Source: Chlorobiota bacterium | GTDB taxonomy: Bacteria; Bacteroidota; Ignavibacteria; Kapaibacteriales; NICIL-2 | DNA: 41,927 nt | Direction: 5' to 3' | NCBI GenBank assembly: GCA_026415505.1 | Contig: JAOAGY010000014.1 | Location: 1-41,927, forward strand | Shown: positions 1-9,209 of the stretch, piece by piece | How positions within the stretch are numbered: the stretch's first letter is position 1 | How the letters are laid out: each line of letters starts with the position of its first letter | The notes under the pieces: model-generated | What the model was told of the DNA's origin: nothing | The model's input: only the letters and a program-made list of their open reading frames with translations | The model's database searches: none | Made by a program: the position numbers and the translations under genes

Positions 1-372
1 AGCAGTGATGCGGGTCGGTATGTGGTGGAGGTGAGCAACGAGTGTGGGACGGTGACGTCGAGCGACGTGGATGTGGTGTTGTCGAGTGTCGAGGAGGAGG
101 CGTTGGCGGCGGGTTATCGTTTGACGGTGCAGCCGCAGCCGGTCGGGGATGTGGGGATAGTGAGCATTGGCGGACCGGTGGGGTCGAGTGTGGAGGGAGT
201 GTTGTACGATGGCAGTGGGCGCCGGGTGATGGTTGTCTGGCGAGGTGTCGTGGGCGGCAGTGGCATGCACCAGGTGCAGTTCGGAGCGACCGAGTTGGCA
301 TCGGGCGTGTATCGGTGCGTGCTCGAAAGCGGTCGCTATCGCCTCTCGGTCCCCCTTACCATCGTGCGGTAA
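1..372 (+). CDS. Ig-like protein with T9SS C-terminal sorting domain (5' truncated)
   Basis: The reading frame is open from base 1 and ends at the TAA at 370-372, so only the last ~123 residues are in the window. The visible start is the end of an Ig-like repeat (SSDAGRYVVEVSNECGTV). It is followed by a linker (SVEEEALAAGYRL) and a ~80-residue domain ending GVYRCVLESGRYRLSVPLTIVR-COOH. That tail has the layout of the type A Por/T9SS C-terminal sorting signal: a central D-G-S-G-R turn, then G-V-Y before the last strands. The protein is therefore probably secreted or attached to the cell surface. It is a paralogue of the next gene, but its codons are strikingly G-rich (GTG, GCG, GGG). Function beyond surface binding is unknown. 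A terminator follows at 396. Confidence 0.75.
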   Translation, partial: SSDAGRYVVEVSNECGTVTSSDVDVVLSSVEEEALAAGYRLTVQPQPVGDVGIVSIGGPVGSSVEGVLYDGSGRRVMVVWRGVVGGSGMHQVQFGATELASGVYRCVLESGRYRLSVPLTIVR

Positions 373-811
373 AGGAGCGAATATGCTTGGTCAAGACGCG
401 GCAGGAGGTGCTAACTTCCTGCCGCGTTTTTTGTAACTTGTGAGCGAGAAAAAAGAGCGCCTGGTGTGTCGCTAAATTCTGCTTACAGAAGCCGGCTCTG
501 CAGCCACTGTGTAGCTCTTGCGTGGAGATTGTGGTTGTTGAAAAATTTTCTTTGGTTTTTGTTGCGGTAGTTTGTATTTTCGGAACGGGTAGATTCAACA
601 CTCGCTTGCAGTGTGTTGCCGAAGGTTGACTGTCGAGTGTCAGGCGTGTCTGCCCAATGTCTCATCATCAATGTGTGATGTTGTAGCCATGATTCGATTG
701 CGACAAGTTTCTCTTGCGTCGGTCTTGGATGGTGCAGGACCAGTCAGAGAGATTGACGTTCAAGATGCCTATCAGCTTTCTCCATCATGTTCAACTATTA
801 GTCGGCGTACC
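373..811. other. 439-bp intergenic region between the two Ig-like genes
   Basis: Apart from the terminator at 396-432 I see no gene here. The stretch is richer in A and T than its surroundings, especially 535-600. Open frames on both strands are short and have no family resemblance. The frame of the next gene is open upstream to 611, but the signal peptide fixes its start at 812. The promoter of that gene should lie here. No exact TAnnTTTG element was found; the nearest sequence is the T-rich stretch around 540-585. Confidence 0.5.
396..432 (+). terminator. Rho-independent terminator after the Ig/T9SS gene
   Basis: A 14-bp stem (396-409 with 414-427) closed by a 4-base loop contains a single G-T wobble and is followed by six T on the plus strand (427-432). 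A run of A does not precede it at the same distance, so it most likely serves the plus-strand gene ending at 372. Confidence 0.85.
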
Positions 812-2008
812 ATGAATCGCTTTGCTATGCTTGTCCGCTCGGCGGTAGCGGCAGTTGGATTCGGTCTTGTGTCTTTTTGTGTGCTCGTTGCTTTGAGCAG
901 CACGGCGATGGCGACAGAGTACAAGATCACGATCGTGCAACCGCCACAAGACGCTACGGTCTGCGAGGGGCAGACGGTGACACTCACAGTGCAAGCAACG
1001 ACTGATTATCCGAACGGGCAATTCGGCTATCAGTGGTTGTTCCAGAATCAACCGCTCAGCGATGGTGGAAAGTACAGCGGAACGACGACAAACTCGCTCA
1101 CGATAACCAACATCAGTGCTGCCGAAGCCGGTGATTATACCGTCATCGTTAGCGTCACGAATGGAACTGGCGTCAATCCACAAACGGCACTGGCGCGAAT
1201 TACCGTGATTCCAGCACCGACAATTACACAGCAACCTCAGGCTGTTACGGTCTGCAGCGGACAGCAAGCCTCGATGAGCGTGGCGGTCAGTGGTGGACTC
1301 AACGTTCGTTATCAGTGGTATGTCAACGGTACTGCTGTTCCTGGTGAAACGCGCAGTTCGATTTCTGCAACAGCAAATCAAGCGATGGATGGTGCTCGAG
1401 TCTATTGCCGCATTAGCAGCGACTGTGGCGATGTGAGCAGCGATACTGCTACAGTAACCGTTCTTGTAGCGCCGACCATCACCCAACAGCCGACAGCATC
1501 CGATACGGCAGCGATCGGTCGTTCGTATCAGCTCACTGTCCAAGCAAGCGGCAGCCCGACGCTGCAATATCAATGGTACAAAAACGACCAACCGATCCCA
1601 GGAGCGACGAGCAATACCTACACGATTACCAATGTCAGCGCTAATGATGCCGGCACATATAAAGTCCGTATCACGAACAGTTGCGGCACCGTCGAGTCGA
1701 ACGCATCGGTGATAGCCGTTGCATCGGTCGAAGACGACGCGATTGCTGCGGGCTATCGGCTCCGCATCGATCCGCAACCTGCCAGCGACAACGTCACGCT
1801 TGTGGTGACGACACCGCACGCTGCATCGGTGACCGTCGAACTTGTGGATATGAGCGGTCGCTCGCTCGGCACGCTGTGGAGCGGTATCAGCAGCGGCAGC
1901 GAACAAAAGCTCGATGCCAGCATCGGCGATGTTGCAGCAGGCGTTTATCGCTGCGTGTTGCGGAGCGGTAGCTATCGCCTCTCGACACCGCTGGTGATCG
2001 TTCGATAA
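812..2008 (+). CDS. Secreted protein with three Ig-like domains and T9SS sorting domain
   Basis: 398 residues. The start at 812 is chosen because it gives a clean signal peptide (residues 1-34, hydrophobic VGFGLVSFCVLVALSS, cleavage near AMA/TEYK), although the frame stays open 67 codons upstream. Three Ig-like domains follow. Each has a YQW core tryptophan, and domains 1 and 3 have the A(G/N)DAG-Y-type strand F motif. Domains 1 and 2 carry a cysteine near the first strand (VCEGQ, VCSGQ). The last ~85 residues are a Por-type sorting domain (VELVDMSGRSLG ... AAGVYRCVLRSG), so the protein should cross the outer membrane by type IX secretion. It is a tandem paralogue of the gene ending at 372. 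No enzyme domain is visible; adhesion or surface-layer function is inference. Confidence 0.8.
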   Translation: MNRFAMLVRSAVAAVGFGLVSFCVLVALSSTAMATEYKITIVQPPQDATVCEGQTVTLTVQATTDYPNGQFGYQWLFQNQPLSDGGKYSGTTTNSLTITNISAAEAGDYTVIVSVTNGTGVNPQTALARITVIPAPTITQQPQAVTVCSGQQASMSVAVSGGLNVRYQWYVNGTAVPGETRSSISATANQAMDGARVYCRISSDCGDVSSDTATVTVLVAPTITQQPTASDTAAIGRSYQLTVQASGSPTLQYQWYKNDQPIPGATSNTYTITNVSANDAGTYKVRITNSCGTVESNASVIAVASVEDDAIAAGYRLRIDPQPASDNVTLVVTTPHAASVTVELVDMSGRSLGTLWSGISSGSEQKLDASIGDVAAGVYRCVLRSGSYRLSTPLVIVR

Positions 2009-2030
2009 CAGCGACGCTTCTTTTGTGCGA

Positions 2031-2067
2031 AAGCGGGAGCGACAAAAACGCTCCCGCTTCCTTTTTT
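2031..2067 (+). terminator. Rho-independent terminator
   Basis: A perfect 11-bp stem AAGCGGGAGCG/CGCTCCCGCTT (2031-2041 with 2049-2059) encloses a 7-base A-rich loop and is followed by CC and six T. It lies 22 bases after the stop of the Ig/T9SS gene. The T run overlaps the stop codon of the convergent anmK gene. Confidence 0.85.
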
Positions 2068-3235
2068 AGGGTGGGGGAGTGATCGAACCGAGCACCGCAG
2101 AGCGATGCGCACCGGTGACCGATACGACACTCGACGCAAGACCGCCGAGCGTGCGGTACGCAAGGTATGCCATCAGTACGGCTTCCTTTGCGCTTTCGGG
2201 AATCCCGCAGTAGTCCGACAGCCGAACGATTCGTGCTCCGGGGAGTTCTCTTTCGAGCATCGAAAGCAGCGTAGCATTGTTGGCACCGCCGCCCGAAACG
2301 ACGATCGTTGTGCGATCGGTTGCATAGCGGCGAATGTTTTCGGCGATGCTCCACGCGGTAAACCATGTGAGTGTCGCGACGATGTCTTCGGCAGGAACCA
2401 TGGCTCGATCGAGCGGTGCGAGCAACTCTTCGAGCGTATGGCGTGAGAAAAGCTCTCGTCCTGTGGATTTCGGCGGTGGCGCAGCGATGAATTCGATCGT
2501 GCGCAGTCGCTCGGCAAGCGGTGTGATGAGCGTGCCTGCTGCAGCAGTTCTCCCGCCATCGTCGTAGCGCTTTCCCCAATAGCGGTGCATCGCAGCATCT
2601 ATCCACACATTGCCGGGACCGGTATCGAACGCACAAATGCTCTCGACCGTCGCCTTCGGGGGAATCACCGTCACGTTCGCGATTCCGCCGATATTGAGCG
2701 CAACGATACAATGCGTCGGGTCGCGGAGCAATTCCCAATCGAGAATCGGCACGAGCGGTGCACCGTGCCCGCCGAGCGCAACGTCTGCAGTGCGGAAATC
2801 GCTGACGACCGGCACACCGAATGTCGCAGCAACGATTGCTGGGGTAGCGAGCTGGAAGGTCGTTCGGCATTCGATGCCGAAACTCTCGTGCGACTCCGGC
2901 TGATGCCAAAGCGTTTGTCCGTGTATGCCGATCGCCTCTGCTTTCGCTCCGCTGCAGGCGATGGCGTCGGCGAGCGCGCGATTGTAGTAGTGCATCAGGA
3001 CGCAACCGAGATCGGCGAGTTCTGCGACGCGGAGTGGCTCTTCGGTCGCGCGAAGGAGTGCCTGGCGAAACTGTCGCGGAAATTCGATGCATGCGGTGCC
3101 GAGCAGGTCGATTGCGATGCGGTCGCGATGCTTTGCCAAACGCACGACCGCTGCATCCACGCCGTCGAGCGAGGTGCCGCTCATCGCACCAGCGACGATG
3201 CGCGGTCGAGAAAGCCACTGTCGCGGAGATACCAT
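2066..3235 (-). CDS. anmK: Anhydro-N-acetylmuramic acid kinase
   Basis: 389 residues, the usual length for AnmK. The enzyme hydrolyses and phosphorylates 1,6-anhydro-MurNAc to MurNAc-6-phosphate during recycling of cell-wall fragments in the cytoplasm. The N-terminal phosphate-binding motif GAMSGTSLDGVD is at residues 16-27. IGIHGQT, ALNIGGIANVT, FDTGPGN and a late VSGGGANN follow in the family order of the ASKHA kinase fold. The frame is open further upstream, but the ATG at 3235 begins just ahead of the conserved N-terminus. The upstream motif CGAAATTA (TAATTTCG on the minus strand, 3260-3267) lies 24 bases before it. It is divergent from the PAP2 gene. The stop overlaps the terminator of the gene on the other strand. 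Confidence 0.92.
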   Translation of the reverse strand: MVSPRQWLSRPRIVAGAMSGTSLDGVDAAVVRLAKHRDRIAIDLLGTACIEFPRQFRQALLRATEEPLRVAELADLGCVLMHYYNRALADAIACSGAKAEAIGIHGQTLWHQPESHESFGIECRTTFQLATPAIVAATFGVPVVSDFRTADVALGGHGAPLVPILDWELLRDPTHCIVALNIGGIANVTVIPPKATVESICAFDTGPGNVWIDAAMHRYWGKRYDDGGRTAAAGTLITPLAERLRTIEFIAAPPPKSTGRELFSRHTLEELLAPLDRAMVPAEDIVATLTWFTAWSIAENIRRYATDRTTIVVSGGGANNATLLSMLERELPGARIVRLSDYCGIPESAKEAVLMAYLAYRTLGGLASSVVSVTGAHRSAVLGSITPPP

Positions 3236-3244
3236 AGCGCTGTG

Positions 3245-3252
3245 TATGTTTG
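3245..3252 (+). promoter_or_regulatory. Bacteroidota-type -7 element TATGTTTG for the PAP2 gene
   Basis: Exact match to TAnnTTTG followed by C, 28 bases upstream of the ATG at 3281. It recurs at similar spacing before several other genes of the window. A matching -33 TTG is not obvious. Confidence 0.55.
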
Positions 3253-3259
3253 CCGCGAG

Positions 3260-3267
3260 CGAAATTA
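3260..3267 (-). promoter_or_regulatory. Variant -7 element TAATTTCG for anmK
   Basis: On the minus strand the sequence reads TAATTTCGC, one base off TAnnTTTG, 24 bases before the anmK start. Together with the element at 3245-3252 it would give two divergent, crossing promoters within the 45-bp gap. Confidence 0.4.
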
Positions 3268-3280
3268 GCCCGCACGCGAC

Positions 3281-3877
3281 ATGAACGAATTGCTCGGATT
3301 GCTGGCAGCCGGCGATACACGATTGTTCGAAGCCATAAACGCCGGCATGAATGCGGCGTTCTTGGATGCTGCAATGCCGCTGGTTACATCGTTCCGCACG
3401 TGGATCCCGCTCTTTGCGATCGGTATCGTGTGGCTCGTCGTCAGAGGCGGACGCAGCGGGCGGTGGTGCGCCGTGGCGATGATCGTTTCCGTTGCGATCG
3501 CCGATCCGGTGACCAATCGCATCGTCAAACCGCTCGTCGAACGCCAGCGACCGTGCCGGCAGATTCCTCATGTCGTGTTGCGCATTCCGTGTCCAGAGGG
3601 TCCATCGTTTCCTTCGTCGCATGCTGTCAACATGGCTGCTGTCGCGCTCGTGTTGACCCGATACTATCGGCAGTGGTGGCTGGTGTGGTGGAGTGCGGCT
3701 GCCGTCGTCGGTTTTTCGCGTGTGTATGTCGGTGTGCACTATCCCGGCGATGTTATCGCAGGCTGGCTTTTCGGCGCAGCGATCGCCAGTGCGACGCTGT
3801 GGGGCATAAACAACAGCGCCGCTTTCGTGCGAAAGCGGCGCTGCGGTGGTGGTGATGTCGCTCCTACATCGCGGTAG
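3281..3877 (+). CDS. PAP2-family membrane phosphatase
   Basis: 198 residues. The three PAP2 signature motifs are present: K83-x6-R90-P91, PSSH at 111-114, and SR-x5-H ending HYPGD (146-156). Several hydrophobic segments (about 42-54, 62-76, 116-126, 132-146, 157-175) place it in the inner membrane with the active site facing the periplasm. Relatives dephosphorylate undecaprenyl pyrophosphate, phosphatidylglycerophosphate or other lipid phosphates; the sequence does not tell which. Undecaprenyl-PP recycling would suit its place beside the cell-wall recycling gene anmK (inference). The last ~25 codons encode a basic tail and contain a 14-bp inverted repeat and part of a second hairpin that spans the stop codon. 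Confidence 0.85.
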   Translation: MNELLGLLAAGDTRLFEAINAGMNAAFLDAAMPLVTSFRTWIPLFAIGIVWLVVRGGRSGRWCAVAMIVSVAIADPVTNRIVKPLVERQRPCRQIPHVVLRIPCPEGPSFPSSHAVNMAAVALVLTRYYRQWWLVWWSAAAVVGFSRVYVGVHYPGDVIAGWLFGAAIASATLWGINNSAAFVRKRRCGGGDVAPTSR

Positions 3878-3948
3878 GAGCCGGGGAGTGCCCCCGTAAA
3901 AGAAGCGCAACTTCCCTGCCGCATGGCAGTCGGTGATGGAAGCTGCGC
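3814..3948. other. Cluster of four strong hairpins over the PAP2 3' end; possible structured RNA
   Basis: Four successive structures can be read directly. (1) A 14-bp perfect inverted repeat at 3814-3827/3830-3843. (2) An 8-bp perfect hairpin, GCTCCTAC with GTAGGAGC, at 3860-3881, spanning the PAP2 stop. (3) A 5-bp GC hairpin at 3882-3896. (4) A long stem, 3905-3915 with 3938-3948 with one mismatch, that encloses an inner hairpin CTGCC-GCAT-GGCAG (3916-3929). No T run follows on either strand, so a simple terminator is not convincing. I could not match it to a riboswitch class I know. It could be a leader of hslO, an sRNA on either strand, or a processed 3' UTR. Confidence 0.4.
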
Positions 3949-4091
3949 CTGTGTGAGGGTACCATGAAACGCGCACGCCATAAGACGCAGAAACCGGCAA
4001 AACATTTGACGGTCGCCGAAATTTTTTTTGCGGCAATAAATCGGCGCTTCGTTCGCCTTTGCTTGCAGATTCACCGCCACCACGTGTTCCG

Positions 4092-6160
<2,069 letters not shown>

Positions 6161-6856
6161 TTACGAGTCGGATTGTTGCGAATCGTTCGTCGCGGTACCG
6201 TCGCCTGCTCGAGCGCCAGCGGACGTCACCACTCGCGCATGCCGCAGCACGCGATCCTTGAACAGGTAGCCGCGCTGAACCTGCTGCACGATCGTGCCTT
6301 CGGGTAATTCCGGGTGCGGCACGTGCACGAGCGCTTCGTGCAGCTCGACGTTGAACGGCTCACCACTCCGCGCTTCGAGCGGACGGACGCCGTGTTCTTC
6401 GTAGAGCTTGTGTGCTTTCGCAGCGATCATTTCCAGACCGCCGAGCATTGCGTCGTAGTCGCGCGACTGCTTGCCGGCTTCGACGGCAGCATGGAGATCG
6501 TCGAGCAATTCGACCAAGCGCGAAAAGAGGCGCTCGGTGGCAAAGAGAACCAGTTGCTCTTTTTCGCGTTCGGTCCGCTTGCGGAGATTGTCCATTTCGG
6601 CGAGTGTGCGAACGTACTTGTCGCGCAGTTCGTCGCGCTCGCGTTCGACGGCGCGGAGCTGCTCTTCCAATGCGGCGACGCGCTCTCGGAGCACTCCGAT
6701 CTCGTCGGCGCTTTCGGTCGTCGCAGCCGCAGGCGAACCGCTCTGCTGGCTCGTTTCAGCCTCTTCGCTTTGTTCGATGTGTGCGCGCTGTTCTTGCTTG
6801 ATGTACGCGTTGACCACGTCTTGCATTCGTTTGTGAAAGGGTTTTTGTTCGTCCAT
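6161..6856 (-). CDS. grpE: Nucleotide exchange factor GrpE
   Basis: 231 residues. An acidic, low-complexity N-terminus (to about 50) leads into a long coiled coil (about 52-110, REREKEQL and neighbours) and the C-terminal beta domain with the hallmarks VRPLEARSGEPFN and EGTIVQQVQRGYLFKDRVLRHARV. GrpE drives ADP release from DnaK. It is the first gene of a grpE-dnaJ operon. No hrcA and no CIRCE inverted repeat were found upstream, so heat regulation must act another way. Upstream, 79 bp separate it from the permease gene. Confidence 0.95.
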   Translation of the reverse strand: MDEQKPFHKRMQDVVNAYIKQEQRAHIEQSEEAETSQQSGSPAAATTESADEIGVLRERVAALEEQLRAVERERDELRDKYVRTLAEMDNLRKRTEREKEQLVLFATERLFSRLVELLDDLHAAVEAGKQSRDYDAMLGGLEMIAAKAHKLYEEHGVRPLEARSGEPFNVELHEALVHVPHPELPEGTIVQQVQRGYLFKDRVLRHARVVTSAGARAGDGTATNDSQQSDS

Positions 6857-6935
6857 TGTCGCTCGATTCGATGGTGGAACCCGTCGGGGTCAACGGAATT
6901 GCAAAGACGAAGACGGTGCCCTCGGTAGTGCCGGC

Positions 6936-7985
6936 TTACTCGCCCCGTTGGGTGGTTCGTGGATCGAGCGCATCGCGCAAACCGTCCCCGAAGAGGTTGA
7001 TCGCATAGACCGCCAGTGCGATCGCGATCGAGGGATAGAGCACCAATCCCAATCCTTCGCCGACGTAGAGATAACCGCGTCCGTCCTGAATCATGCGTCC
7101 CCACGATGGCGTCGGCGGTTGGATGCCGAGCCCCAAAAAGCTCAGGCTCGCTTCCAAGATGATTGCCGTGGCAAAACCGGCGGTACCGACGACGACGATC
7201 GGTCCGAGCGTGTTCGGCAACAGATGCCGAAGCATGATGCGCCACGAACCGAAACCGAGCGCCCGCGCCGCTTGCACGAACTCGACGTTCCGCAGCGCAA
7301 GAAATTGACCGCGAACGATGCGTGCGATGTCCACCCAGCTCGACAGTCCGATCGCAACGAACGTCTGCCACAAACCTTGTCCGAGAATGACGCTGAGAGC
7401 GATGACCAGCAACACCGTCGGGAACGACCAGACGACGTTGGTCAGCCACATCAACGCATCGTCCACCCATCCGCGGAAATAACCCGCGAGCGCACCGACG
7501 ACGATCCCGATGACGATCGCCAGTGATTCGGCGATCAGCCCCACCAGCAGCGCAACGCGTGCGCCATAGACGAGCCGACTGAAAACGTCGCGCCCGAAAT
7601 GATCGGTGCCGAGAATGTAGAGCGGCTGGGCGTGCCACGACTTGGGACTGTCGCCCCAGAGCTGCGAGCGATGCACGCGAAACGTGCGACCGAGCAGGTC
7701 GGTGTATTCGACAGAATCGCCGACGATGCGGTACGATTCGATGGCGAGGATCGTCGGTCGGTCCGGATGAACGGGATTTTTCCGCAGCAGAACGTTTCCT
7801 CGAAACATCGCCGGCTTGATGGCGTACTCGAGCACTTGGACGGTCGGGTCCATCGGTGCGACGAGCGGTGCAGCGACAGCGAGCGCAACGAGGACAACGA
7901 GGATCACCAGTCCGACGAGTGCGCCACGATTTCGCCGGAGACGCTTCCATGCCAATGCCCAAAGCGAGGTGTGCTGTCGTTGCAT
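6936..7985 (-). CDS. ABC transporter permease, DppC/OppC family
   Basis: 349 residues from the ATG at 7985. The frame continues upstream, but starting there would overlap rlmN and add no family sequence. The basic start and first membrane segment (about residues 22-42) are typical of the DppC N-terminal domain. The core has LGTDHFGRDVFSR, five further membrane segments, and the EAA-type loop QAARALGFGSWRIMLRHLLP that contacts the ATPase. Between the first membrane segment and LGTDHFGRD there is an enlarged, presumably periplasmic insertion of roughly 80 residues. No partner permease, ATPase or binding protein is adjacent, so substrate (peptide, nickel or other) cannot be assigned. Confidence 0.88.
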   Translation of the reverse strand: MQRQHTSLWALAWKRLRRNRGALVGLVILVVLVALAVAAPLVAPMDPTVQVLEYAIKPAMFRGNVLLRKNPVHPDRPTILAIESYRIVGDSVEYTDLLGRTFRVHRSQLWGDSPKSWHAQPLYILGTDHFGRDVFSRLVYGARVALLVGLIAESLAIVIGIVVGALAGYFRGWVDDALMWLTNVVWSFPTVLLVIALSVILGQGLWQTFVAIGLSSWVDIARIVRGQFLALRNVEFVQAARALGFGSWRIMLRHLLPNTLGPIVVVGTAGFATAIILEASLSFLGLGIQPPTPSWGRMIQDGRGYLYVGEGLGLVLYPSIAIALAVYAINLFGDGLRDALDPRTTQRGE

Positions 7986-8093
7986 CGAACGTGTGCCCAC
8001 AGGGTGAACGCCTATGCCGAGCGTAGGCTGGGCGTGTAATTTGCGTGCGTCCTCTTCGTTGTTGTATCGGAGTGGCACTACCGCACACGCCGC

Positions 8094-9209
8094 ATGCTCG
8101 AACTCGGTCAGGCAAAAATGCGAAGGTTGAACCCAGAAACGCTCGGTGGGCGTTTGCTGCTCGGCAATTTTTTGCCGGAAGAACTCCAAGCACTGATGGT
8201 CGAGTGGGGGCAGCCGCGCTATCGCGCCGAACAAATTCTACACGGCTACTACGCCGAGCGACGGCTCGATCCGATGGAAATGACCACGTTGCCACTTGTG
8301 CTGCGGCAGCAATGCGCCGAGCGGTTCGTGACGATGCCGCTAAAGCTCGTGACGCACACGCGTTCGAGCGACGGCACGGTGAAAATGCTCTTCGAGCTGC
8401 TCGACGGAAACCGTGTCGAGTCGGTGCTCATCCCGCGGGAGATGCGCGACGGACGCAGTCGGCGAACGCTGTGCATTTCGACGCAGGCAGGATGCCCGCT
8501 CGGTTGCGCGTTCTGCGCGACGGCATCGCTCAAACTTCGGCGCAATCTCGAAACGGCAGAAATCGTCGGGCAAATTCTCGCAGCCGAACGTGTGCTCGGC
8601 GAGCGCATTACGAACGTCGTGTTCATGGGTATGGGCGAGCCGCTGCTCAACTACGACGCCGTCGTGCGTGCTGTTCGGCTGATGACGTGGGGACAGCAGC
8701 CGCTCGTCGCGCCGCGCCACATCACGCTTTCGACAGCCGGCATCGTGCCGGCGATCGAGCGATTGGCACAAGAAAGCATCGCGATCAAGCTTGCGCTCTC
8801 GCTCCACGCGACGACCGACAATCTGCGCCGGCGCTTGATGCCGATTGCGCGGCGCTGGGACTTGGAAACATTGCTTGCCGCGATGGAACGCTACTATCGC
8901 GCTACCGGGCGCGCCGTGACCTACGAGTACATCCTCTTCGACGGTCTCAACGACACCGATGCCGACATTCGGCGCTTGGTCAAGATCGCGCGCCGTGTGC
9001 CCTCGAAAGTGAACGTCATACCGTTTCACCCGATAGATTTCACCAACCCGACCGGTCTGGCTGCCGAGCTGCGTCCGACGCCGCGCGAGCGTATCGCCGA
9101 GTTTGTTGCTGCACTGCGTCGCCAGGGAATTCCCACGATGGTGCGGAGTTCGAGCGGTGTGGACATCGCGGCAGCATGCGGACAGCTCGCGCTGACTGCC
9201 GCTCCCTAA
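8094..9209 (+). CDS. rlmN: 23S rRNA (adenine2503-C2)-methyltransferase RlmN
   Basis: 371 residues (345-380 is usual). It is a radical-SAM enzyme that methylates A2503 of 23S rRNA and A37 of some tRNAs. The 4Fe-4S motif C134-PLG-C138-AF-C141 is followed by MGMGEPLLNYD. The S-adenosylmethionine-binding strand LSTAGIVPAI and the C-terminal methyl-carrier cysteine (C362, in AAACGQL) are present. The start could also be the ATG at 8118, which removes eight poorly conserved residues. The stop overlaps the stop of the convergent TonB receptor in the tetramer CTAA. A near-match to the -7 element (TAATTTG) lies at 8037. Confidence 0.94.
   Translation: MLELGQAKMRRLNPETLGGRLLLGNFLPEELQALMVEWGQPRYRAEQILHGYYAERRLDPMEMTTLPLVLRQQCAERFVTMPLKLVTHTRSSDGTVKMLFELLDGNRVESVLIPREMRDGRSRRTLCISTQAGCPLGCAFCATASLKLRRNLETAEIVGQILAAERVLGERITNVVFMGMGEPLLNYDAVVRAVRLMTWGQQPLVAPRHITLSTAGIVPAIERLAQESIAIKLALSLHATTDNLRRRLMPIARRWDLETLLAAMERYYRATGRAVTYEYILFDGLNDTDADIRRLVKIARRVPSKVNVIPFHPIDFTNPTGLAAELRPTPRERIAEFVAALRRQGIPTMVRSSSGVDIAAACGQLALTAAP

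Noticed and set aside
3814-3843. Terminator for the PAP2 gene
   Set aside because: The inverted repeat is perfect but lies inside the coding sequence and has no T run after it.
3882-3948. Possible known riboswitch (yybP-ykoY, SAM or glmS-type) at the hairpin cluster
   Set aside because: Individual stems look alike, but the conserved loop sequences of those classes are absent on both strands.
6857-6935. CIRCE element upstream of grpE
   Set aside because: No TTAGCACTC/GAGTGCTAA inverted repeat is present.
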